Shown here: positions 58,067 through 64,000 of the stretch, piece after piece
Layout of the letters: every line of letters begins with the position of its first letter
Numbering within the stretch: position 1 is the first letter of the stretch
Source: an uncultured Collinsella sp.
GTDB taxonomy: Bacteria > Actinomycetota > Coriobacteriia > Coriobacteriales > Coriobacteriaceae
Direction of reading: 5' to 3'
Assembly (NCBI GenBank): GCA_902494345.1
Contig: CABUSV010000008.1
Coordinates: forward strand, 42,118 to 106,117
DNA: 64,000 nucleotides
The notes under the pieces: generated by a model
Database searches by the model: none
Told to the model about the DNA's origin: nothing
Seen by the model: the letters and a program-made list of their open reading frames with translations, nothing else
Made by a program: the position numbers and the translations under genes

Positions 58067-59146
58067 ATGGCAAACAAGCTCTCCGTCGCATTTATCGGCA
58101 CCGGAATCATGGGTGCCCCCATTGCCGGCCACATCCTGGACGCCGGCTATCCCGTCACGGTCAACAACCGCACCAAGTCCAAGGCCGCAGCGCTTATCGA
58201 GCGCGGTGCCGTCTGGGCCGATACGCCGGCCGAGGCCGTGGCTAACGCCGATGTCGTCTTTACCATGGTGGGCTATCCCTCCGAGGTCGAGGAACTCTAC
58301 CTGGCGGGCGACGGCCTGCTCGCGTGCACTAAGCCGGGTGCGGTCTTGATCGACCTCACCACGAGCTCGCCCGAGCTCGCCCGTGACATTGCCGAGGCCG
58401 CCCAGGTTTCTGGTCGCATGGCGTTTGACTGCCCCGTCACCGGCGGCGAGTCGGGCGCTATCGCCGGTACGCTCACGGCTATCGTGGGCGCTACCGAGAA
58501 CGACATCGCGCCGGTCCGCGACATCCTTGCCACCTTTGCGGCCAACATCTGCTGCTTCGACGGCGCCGGCAAGGGCCAGGCTGCCAAACTCGCCAACCAG
58601 GTGTCGCTGGGCGCCTGCATGGTCGGCATGGCAGACGCCATGGCATTTGCCGAGCTGAGCGGCCTTGACCTGGAGAAGACCCGCCAGATGATCCTGGGCG
58701 GTACCGGCAAGTCCGGCGCCATGGAGAGCCTGGCTCCCAAGGCGCTCGACGGCGACTACAAGCCCGGCTTTATGGTCGAGCATTTCATTAAGGACCTGCG
58801 TCTGGCGCTCGCCTACGCCGATGACCGCGAGCTCGCGCTGCCCGGCGCCGATGTCGCCTTTACGCTCTACGACATGCTCGACGCCATCGGTGGTGCCAAG
58901 CTGGGCACCCAGGCCATCACGGTCCTCTACAAGGAGGAGGCCGACGCCATCGCCGCCGGTCTGGACTGGTCGCAGTATCGTCCCGAGGAGCACGGTGCCC
59001 ACGAGGAAGGCTGCGGTTGCGGCGAACATGGCGACGACCACGAGTGCGGTTGTGGCCACCACCATGGCGAGGACCACGAGTGCTGCGGCGGCCACGGCCA
59101 TGACGACGGCCACGAGTGCTGCTGCGGCCACCATCACGGGGAGTAG
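58067..59146 (+). CDS. 3-hydroxyisobutyrate dehydrogenase-family enzyme with a His/Cys-rich metal-binding tail
   Basis: The 359-residue protein starts at ATG 58067 with AAAGGAAAGG upstream. Residues 1-300 are a complete beta-hydroxyacid dehydrogenase: FIGTGIMGAPIAGHIL (NAD(P) loop), DCPVTGGESGA, GKGQAAKLANQ (catalytic Lys). The last 53 residues contain 14 His and 9 Cys with Glu/Asp/Gly (for example HGDDHECGCGHHHGED), unlike the family norm of about 290-300 residues. The tail resembles nickel/zinc storage extensions of metallochaperones. The substrate is unknown; a metal-storage or metal-sensing role for the tail is inferred. Confidence 0.85.
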   Translation: MANKLSVAFIGTGIMGAPIAGHILDAGYPVTVNNRTKSKAAALIERGAVWADTPAEAVANADVVFTMVGYPSEVEELYLAGDGLLACTKPGAVLIDLTTSSPELARDIAEAAQVSGRMAFDCPVTGGESGAIAGTLTAIVGATENDIAPVRDILATFAANICCFDGAGKGQAAKLANQVSLGACMVGMADAMAFAELSGLDLEKTRQMILGGTGKSGAMESLAPKALDGDYKPGFMVEHFIKDLRLALAYADDRELALPGADVAFTLYDMLDAIGGAKLGTQAITVLYKEEADAIAAGLDWSQYRPEEHGAHEEGCGCGEHGDDHECGCGHHHGEDHECCGGHGHDDGHECCCGHHHGE

Positions 59147-59151
59147 CGCCC

Positions 59152-59580
59152 ATGAGCTGGACGTTCGTGGTACTTGCGCTGGTGCTCTTTCTCTTTGCGA
59201 TCTACATTGGCTTTTTGTGCGGCCAGTGGGCGTGCGAAAAGCGCGTCATCACCAAGCGCGACTACTGGATTGCCAACTTTGCGGGAGCGGCGGCAGTCGT
59301 CCTGCTGACCTGGGTGTTCTCGCTGTTCCCGCTGGTGCAGTTTGCGCCGATCGGCTGGCTCGGCGGCTTTATCGCCGGCCTTAAGATGAGCTTTGGCGAA
59401 TCCGTCGGCCCGTGGCGCAAGCACGACGAGGTCTTTAATGTCAACAAGGCCCATCGCGCCGCCGCCGATGCGGGCGACGCCGAGGACCGCCGTCGCGCAC
59501 GCCACAATGGCGCTTCCGACCGACAGCTCATCTCAGTCACCGATGACAGCAAGGGTGCTGGCAAGCACGCCAAGAAATAA
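59152..59580 (+). CDS. Small membrane protein (142 aa)
   Basis: ATG 59152 lies 6 bp after the dehydrogenase stop with GGGGAG at 9 nt. Two membrane helices (TFVVLALVLFLFAIYIGFL and AAAVVLLTWVFSLFPLV) precede a charged cytoplasmic tail (GPWRKHDEVF, basic/acidic to the end). No family recognised. Probably in one operon with the neighbouring dehydrogenase and HEAT-like genes. Confidence 0.7.
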   Translation: MSWTFVVLALVLFLFAIYIGFLCGQWACEKRVITKRDYWIANFAGAAAVVLLTWVFSLFPLVQFAPIGWLGGFIAGLKMSFGESVGPWRKHDEVFNVNKAHRAAADAGDAEDRRRARHNGASDRQLISVTDDSKGAGKHAKK

Positions 59581-59595
59581 ATAGAAGAGGTAACT

Positions 59596-60294
59596 ATGGC
59601 AGAAAATAAAGACGAACAGCTCACCGACGAGGAACTGGCACAGCTTCAGCTGGCAGAGGAGAACGAGAACGCCGTCGACCGCCTGGTCCAAGAGCTTGGC
59701 TGTCCCACGCGCCGCATCCGCCAGTTTGCCGCCCGCGTGCTGCACCTGCTTGCTGAGCGCGATCCCCAGCGTGTCGTGCCCTGCGCGCCCGCGCTGATCG
59801 AGGCGCTTGACCGCCCCGAGGCGCAGACCCGCTGGGAGGCCCTCGATGCCCTGGCGGCGCTCGCCACCACCTGCCCCGAGCAGCTGGGCGATGCCTTTGA
59901 GGGTGCTGAGACCGCGCTGTTCGACGAGATTTCCTCCACGCTGCGCTACGCCGCCTTCCGCCTGCTGTGCGTGTGGGGAGCCACGGGCGTCGAGCGGTCG
60001 CGCGAGGCTTGGCCGATTCTGGACGAGGCCATCCAGTGCTACCACGGCGACCTCGAGTATCGCGACATGCTCGGTTGCCTGTACGAGTTCGGCCAGGGCG
60101 AGATCGACGCCGAGGTTGCCGAGAAGCTCGCGCTGCGCCTTAAGTTCGACGCCGAGAACGGCAAGGGCAGCTATCTCAAGGCCCGTTCGAGCGAGATCTG
60201 CGAAATGCTTGTTAAACGTTTTGGCCTGGATCTCTCCAAAAAGAAGAAGCGTGCTAGCGTTAAAAAATCCGACGACGCCGAAGACGAGGAGTAA
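59596..60294 (+). CDS. HEAT-repeat-like protein
   Basis: ATG 59596 with AGAGG upstream. The 232-residue soluble protein is built from helical repeats (RIRQFAARVLHLLAERDP, RWEALDALAALATTCPE, LRYAAFRLLCVWGATG), resembling HEAT/Armadillo-like scaffolds. A basic KKKKRASVKK segment and an acidic end follow. Function unknown; 6 bp before the dehydrogenase gene. Confidence 0.72.
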   Translation: MAENKDEQLTDEELAQLQLAEENENAVDRLVQELGCPTRRIRQFAARVLHLLAERDPQRVVPCAPALIEALDRPEAQTRWEALDALAALATTCPEQLGDAFEGAETALFDEISSTLRYAAFRLLCVWGATGVERSREAWPILDEAIQCYHGDLEYRDMLGCLYEFGQGEIDAEVAEKLALRLKFDAENGKGSYLKARSSEICEMLVKRFGLDLSKKKKRASVKKSDDAEDEE

Positions 60295-60300
60295 CAGATT

Positions 60301-61386
60301 ATGGCGCACGATGTAGTCCTGATTCCCGGCGACGGTATCGGTCCCGAGATTACGCAGGCCATGCGCCGCGTGGTCGAGGCCACCGGTGTCCAGATCAACT
60401 GGAACGTCCAGGAGGCCGGCGCCGGCGTCATGGACGAGTTTGGCACGCCGCTGCCCCAGCATGTGCTCGATGCGGTCGCCGAGACCAAGGTTGCCATCAA
60501 GGGCCCCATCACCACGCCGGTCGGCACGGGCTTCCGCAGCGTCAACGTGGCCCTGCGCAAGCACTTTGACCTGTACGCCTGCGTGCGCCCCTGTCTGTCG
60601 CAGCCGGGCGACGGCTCACGTTTCTGCGACGTCGACCTGGTCATCGTGCGCGAGAACACCGAGGACCTCTACGCCGGCATCGAGTTCGATGAGGGCGCTG
60701 CCGAGGTCGAGGAGCTCTCGCAGCTCGTTGAGCGTTCGGGCCAAAAGACCTTCGCCGCCGATTCCGCGATTTCGATCAAGCCGATCTCCATCGCCAAGAG
60801 CCGCCGTATTGTGGAGTATGCCTTTGAGTACGCCCGCCGCTGCGGTCGCAAAAAGGTGACGGCCGTGCACAAGGCCAACATCATGAAGGCGACCGACGGC
60901 CTGTTCCTGCGCGTGGCGCGCGAGGTGGCCGCCAACTATCCCGATATCGAGTTCAACGACAAGATCGTCGACGCCACCTGCATGGGCCTGGTCCAAAACC
61001 CCGACGACTTCGATGTCTTGGTGCTGCCCAATCTGTACGGTGACATTGTGAGCGATCTGTGCGCTGGCCTGGTGGGTGGCCTGGGTATGGCCCCCGGCTC
61101 CAACATCGGTGCCGACTGCGCCATCTTCGAGGCAACGCACGGCTCCGCGCCCGATATCGCTGGTCAGGATATCGCCAACCCCACGGCCGAGATTCTGTCT
61201 GCGGCTATGATGCTCGATCATCTGGGCGAGAACGATGCTGCCAATCGTATCCGCGCCGCCGTGTCCGCCACGCTCGACGAGGGTAAGCAGGTTACCGGCG
61301 ACGTACGTCGTGCCCAGACCGGTTCCGTCGAGGGTGCGGTGGGTACGCAGGCCTTCGCCGATGCCGTTATTGAGCACTTGGCCTAA
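60301..61386 (+). CDS. Isocitrate/isopropylmalate dehydrogenase-family enzyme (probable NAD-isocitrate dehydrogenase)
   Basis: The 361-residue enzyme shows LIPGDGIGPEI, KGPITTPVGTGFRSVNVALRK, LDLYACVRPCL-type segment, RENTEDLYAGIE, HKANIMKATDGLF (catalytic Lys), NDKIVDATCMGLVQNP and EATHGSAPDIAGQDIANPTA. The serine-containing GTGFRSVNVALRK and HKANIMK favour isocitrate over isopropylmalate. It is of the short NAD-dependent type. ATG 60301 lies 6 bp after the HEAT-like gene. Confidence 0.88.
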   Translation: MAHDVVLIPGDGIGPEITQAMRRVVEATGVQINWNVQEAGAGVMDEFGTPLPQHVLDAVAETKVAIKGPITTPVGTGFRSVNVALRKHFDLYACVRPCLSQPGDGSRFCDVDLVIVRENTEDLYAGIEFDEGAAEVEELSQLVERSGQKTFAADSAISIKPISIAKSRRIVEYAFEYARRCGRKKVTAVHKANIMKATDGLFLRVAREVAANYPDIEFNDKIVDATCMGLVQNPDDFDVLVLPNLYGDIVSDLCAGLVGGLGMAPGSNIGADCAIFEATHGSAPDIAGQDIANPTAEILSAAMMLDHLGENDAANRIRAAVSATLDEGKQVTGDVRRAQTGSVEGAVGTQAFADAVIEHLA

Positions 61387-61447
61387 GACATGCAGGCTGC
61401 AAACGCCTAAATAGTACTTAAGTGTTTGCGTATAACCTAAGAATCAA

Positions 61448-61475
61448 TATGCCCGGCGCCTCGTCGGGCGTATTC
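61448..61475 (+). terminator. Weak terminator-like stem after the isocitrate dehydrogenase-family gene
   Basis: CCCGGCG and CGTCGGG pair (one G-T), with the following bases only moderately T-rich (GTATTCTGTT). It precedes the ribosome site of the next gene. Confidence 0.35.
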
Positions 61476-61512
61476 TGTTAGGGATTGTGTTCCCAATAAG
61501 GAGTAGCTGACT

Positions 61513-62592
61513 ATGGGTCTGATTCAAAAGAAGGACGAGAAGGACGAGATCGACGGCATCCAGATCATCGAGCGCGGCGAAGGCCCCGACGGTGATGAGG
61601 ACGAGAAGATCGATCTGGTCACCGGCACGTCTGCCGAACATATTGCCGCCGGTACGACCGCCGAGGAGGAGGACGCCCGCCTGGAGGCAAAGGTCGCCGC
61701 GGACGCCGCCGACGAGAACCTCATGCCCGAAGAGCAGGACGATGACGACTGCGACGTGGACGACCATGCATCCAAGCACAAGAAGACGATGATTGCCGCC
61801 TTTGTGGTCGCCGTCGTGATTGCCGCGGTGGTCGGCTTCTTTATTGGCAATGGCGGCTTTGGCGGCAAGGGTGTCGGCTCGGCTACCCTCACCGAGGACC
61901 AGCTCGATTCGACCGTGGCAAGCTATAGCTACAACGGCAAGAAGAGCGATATCACCGCGCGCGAGGCCATCGAGAGCCAGTACAGCCTCGATAAAGTCAA
62001 GAATAGCGATGGCAATTACACCGCTCCGTCCGCCGACGTCATCCTGTCCTATGTGCGCAACAAGATTTTGCTCGATGCAGCCGAGGACGAGGGCATTACC
62101 GTCTCTTCTAAGGAGATGAAGAAGTACGCCGAGGATTCTATCGGCACTTCGGATTACGGCACCATGGCCAAGCAGTATGGCGTGTCCAAGGACCAGGCCA
62201 AGCAGATTGTCCGCCAGTCCGCGACACTGCAGAAGCTCTACAAGAAGAAGGCGGGCGATAGTGCGAGCATGCCGACCGCCCCGACCGAGCCTTCCGACGG
62301 CAACGAGGACACCGCGAGCAAGGACTACGCCGACTACATCATCAACCTTGCCGGTAACGAGTGGGATAGCGAGAAGGGCACCTGGAAGGACGAGAACAGC
62401 ACCTACGCTAAGGCCTTCGCCAACGATTCCTTTACCGCCGATAGCGCAACCTATAAGCAGGCCATGACCGCCTACTACACCGCCTATCAGCAGTATTCTT
62501 CGCAGGCCTCCAGCGCCAGCTCCAAGTGGACCGGGTACGCCAACGGCCTGTACGCCAAGGCCAACATCAGCATCTACGGCCTGTTTGCGTAA
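61513..62592 (+). CDS. Single-pass membrane protein, SurA-like extracellular domain
   Basis: ATG 61513 with AAGGAG upstream. An acidic cytoplasmic N-terminus of about 95 residues (rich in Asp/Glu) precedes HKKT and one membrane helix (MIAAFVVAVVIAAVVGFFIG), then an extracytoplasmic part with ITAREAIESQ, DVILSYVRNKILLDAAEDEGITVSSKEMKKY, which resembles the N-terminal chaperone helix of SurA/PrsA-like foldases. The parvulin domain is absent. A secretion-chaperone role is suggested only by this similarity. Confidence 0.65.
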   Translation: MGLIQKKDEKDEIDGIQIIERGEGPDGDEDEKIDLVTGTSAEHIAAGTTAEEEDARLEAKVAADAADENLMPEEQDDDDCDVDDHASKHKKTMIAAFVVAVVIAAVVGFFIGNGGFGGKGVGSATLTEDQLDSTVASYSYNGKKSDITAREAIESQYSLDKVKNSDGNYTAPSADVILSYVRNKILLDAAEDEGITVSSKEMKKYAEDSIGTSDYGTMAKQYGVSKDQAKQIVRQSATLQKLYKKKAGDSASMPTAPTEPSDGNEDTASKDYADYIINLAGNEWDSEKGTWKDENSTYAKAFANDSFTADSATYKQAMTAYYTAYQQYSSQASSASSKWTGYANGLYAKANISIYGLFA

Positions 62593-62634
62593 GGTTTGCC
62601 TGAGCTTCCGAGTGCGAAGCCGGTATATCTGATG

Positions 62635-62672
62635 AAGCCCGTTAGAACGGACATCGTTCTAACGGGCTTTTT
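62635..62672. terminator. Rho-independent terminator
   Basis: AAGCCCGTTAGAAC and GTTCTAACGGGCTT form a perfect 14-bp stem with a 7-nt loop, followed by TTT. Confidence 0.9.
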
Positions 62673-62767
62673 GCGTTGCGGGAGAGATTGGTATTACAGT
62701 GTAAAGCTTATCTACTCGTAAAAATTGAAATATATGGGTTGACCTGCTGTTATTCCATTAAAACTGC

Positions 62768-62795
62768 TATAGTACGTGGTGTCTGGTTACAACCA
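62768..62795 (+). promoter_or_regulatory. -10 element and candidate operator of the GntR-type gene
   Basis: TATAGT at 62768-62773 is followed at 62784-62795 by TGGTTACAACCA, a near-palindrome (TGGTT/AACCA) of the kind bound by NagR/DasR regulators. A related TGGTTTTTGACC occurs before nagA (about 63656). A TTGACC at 62740 is spaced too far (22 bp) to be the -35. Confidence 0.4.
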
Positions 62796-62826
62796 ATTTC
62801 GAGTCATTTATCCGGCAGGTATCATT

Positions 62827-63558
62827 ATGGCAATGGGAGCGCGCAAACAACCTCTGTACGATCAGCTCGTCGATTTGCTGACCGATAAGATCGATCACGA
62901 GCTTCGACCCGGCGACTATTTGCCGTCCGAGCGCGATCTGTCGGAACGCTACGGGCTTTCGCGTACGACGGTTCGCCTTGCCCTGCAGGAGCTTGAGCGC
63001 TTGGGCTTGGTGGTCCGTCAGCGCGGCCGCGGAACCATGGTGTGCGACCGCTCTCTGCAGACGGCAAACCTCACGCAAACCTATAGCTTTACCGAGCAGA
63101 TGAAGGCGATCGGCCGTGTGCCCAAGACGACGATTCTTGAGTTTACCGAGGTCGAAGCTGACAAGAATATTGCCGTAGAGATGAACGCGCGTCTGGGCGA
63201 GCGTCTGTACAAGATCAAGCGCCTGCGCATTGCCGACGGCGTGCCGCTGATGATTGAGTGCACGTATCTGCCAAGCCGCAAATTCTTTGCGCTTAAGCGT
63301 CCCATGATTGAGAACAAATCGCTGTACGACATGATCGAGCAGGACTATCACGAGAAAGTTCGACTGGCCGAGGAGGAGTTCTATGCGAGTATCGCCCGCC
63401 ATTCCGATGCACGTCTGCTCGAGATTGCCGAAGGTGCGCCGGTCCTCGATTTGGTTCGTACCACCTATGACATGAACAACGAGATTATCGAGTATACGCG
63501 TTCGGTTGCGCGCGCCGACCAGTTTAAGTACAAGGTCTACCACAACCGCGCCGTCTAG
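62827..63558 (+). CDS. GntR-family (HutC/UTRA) regulator, probable NagR-type
   Basis: ATG 62827 has GGCAGGT at 7 nt; a GTG at 62776 overlaps the -10 region and is rejected. The 243-residue product has a winged helix (PLYDQLVDLLTDKIDHELRPGDYLPSERDLSERYGLSRTTVR region) and a UTRA domain (KIKRLRIADGVPLMIECTYLP, DLVRTTYDMNNEIIEYTRSVAR). The nagA gene follows on the same strand, so control of N-acetylglucosamine use is the likely role. Confidence 0.88.
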   Translation: MAMGARKQPLYDQLVDLLTDKIDHELRPGDYLPSERDLSERYGLSRTTVRLALQELERLGLVVRQRGRGTMVCDRSLQTANLTQTYSFTEQMKAIGRVPKTTILEFTEVEADKNIAVEMNARLGERLYKIKRLRIADGVPLMIECTYLPSRKFFALKRPMIENKSLYDMIEQDYHEKVRLAEEEFYASIARHSDARLLEIAEGAPVLDLVRTTYDMNNEIIEYTRSVARADQFKYKVYHNRAV

Positions 63559-63701
63559 AGTTATTGGGTATAAACGGCTTGGCGTGTTTTGCGACGGGTG
63601 CAAAGTGTGCCGAGCGGTAGAAGGCAATGAACAATCGCTCAAATTAACAGTGCAGTGGTTTTTGACCCGCCCTTAAACACACTGCGGGTACGGGAGCATA
63701 G

Positions 63702-64000
63702 ATGAGCACGTATGCTATCAAGGCCGACAAGTTCTTTTTGCCGGCGGGGCCGCAGCTGGGCGGCTACCTCATGGTCGAGGACGGCGTCTTCGGCGCCTGG
63801 CGGGCCGACGAGCCCGCTTGCGAGATCAAGGATTATTCGGGCACATGGATCGCGCCGGGCATGGTGGACACCCACATCCACGGCTTCTATAACCATGCCA
63901 CGACCGATAACGATGCCGAGGGCATCAACATCAGCTCGACCGAGCTCGCACGTCGTGGCACCACCAGCTGGCTGCCCACGACGTTCACCGACGGCGTGGA
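63702..64000 (+). CDS. nagA: N-acetylglucosamine-6-phosphate deacetylase (5' part; continues beyond window)
   Basis: ATG 63702 has GGGAG about 5 nt before. The 99 residues present include a short beta N-terminus (TYAIKADKFFLPAGPQLGG), GTWIAPGMVDTHIHGFYNH (the first metal-binding H-x-H of the amidohydrolase fold) and RRGTTSWLPTTFTDGV, a near match to the NagA N-terminus. It removes the acetyl group from GlcNAc-6-P before deamination to fructose 6-P. Confidence 0.88.
   Translation, partial: MSTYAIKADKFFLPAGPQLGGYLMVEDGVFGAWRADEPACEIKDYSGTWIAPGMVDTHIHGFYNHATTDNDAEGINISSTELARRGTTSWLPTTFTDGV

Noticed and set aside
1..64000. CRISPR array, rRNA or tRNA genes
   Set aside because: No regularly spaced direct repeats, no recognisable T-arm/anticodon-arm set and no rRNA-like stretch were found by reading; a tRNAscan/Rfam run would be decisive.

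Overview
This 64 kb stretch looks like a chromosome segment of a high-GC Gram-positive gut bacterium of the class Coriobacteriia, most likely Collinsella. The support is circumstantial: high GC with a G/C-rich third codon position, strong Shine-Dalgarno sites, Coriobacteria-type gene content (GluQ, NhaA, family II pyrophosphatase, long HPF, a sortase-anchored coiled-coil surface protein), and a candidate raiA-type RNA between comF and the hibernation factor gene. No rRNA, tRNA or CRISPR array was recognised. Most of the window is core chromosome, interrupted by small accessory modules and an unusual density of intergenic inverted repeats.

Layout. 1-6.2 kb: the end of an unknown gene, then a two-gene unit encoding a very large SF2 (DinG/XPD-like) helicase with a C-terminal PD-(D/E)xK-like nuclease motif, overlapping a 631-residue protein whose C-terminus resembles a PIWI domain; this is the best candidate for an undescribed defence-type system. 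6.3-10.4 kb: a small acidic protein, a 1117-residue surface protein (coiled coil - CAP domain - coiled coil - MPATG anchor) and a small putative zinc-binding protein. 10.4-11.5 kb: a nucleotidyltransferase/DUF6788-like pair behind a perfect 13-bp inverted repeat. 11.5-15 kb: a small membrane protein, three tandem metallophosphoesterases and gluQ. 15.5-19.4 kb: a DUF2207 protein, a MITE-like repeat and an IS256-family element. 19.4-31.4 kb: GNAT, purH, an unknown protein, a BceRS-like two-component system, a universal stress protein, uppP, a 2-hydroxyacid dehydrogenase and a PcrA/UvrD helicase.

31.4-33.9 kb: an AbiE-like regulator/nucleotidyltransferase cassette bracketed by near-identical terminator hairpins and, outside those, by inverted copies of a larger palindrome. 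33.9-39.7 kb: sugar-phosphate and ion genes (manA, a GntR/UTRA regulator, a ROK glucokinase, ppaC, nhaA). 40-47.4 kb: an aminotransferase, a STAS protein, tatA/tatC, hypA/hypB and topA. 47.5-54.3 kb: a zinc-ribbon membrane protein, then tmk-holB-ricT, comF and a Coriobacteria-type putative nuclease. 54.3-64 kb: a third MITE-like copy, the candidate raiA RNA, a solute-binding-like lipoprotein, hpf, degV, a dehydrogenase with a His/Cys-rich tail, a membrane protein, a HEAT-like protein, an isocitrate dehydrogenase-family enzyme, a SurA-like membrane protein, and a GntR regulator beside the start of nagA.

The intergenic space carries several repeat families: three copies of a ~220-bp MITE-like element (17600, 39743, 54330); two copies of a ~100-bp hairpin starting 1-3 bp after stop codons (21981, 31444), with a possible third at 25011; two inverted copies of a larger palindrome around the AbiE-like cassette; and many long perfect hairpins built around the words GGGAC/GTCCC, two of which (28339 and 48590) share arms that differ by compensatory changes. 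All function calls are from reading the sequence and recalling protein families; no database search was run.
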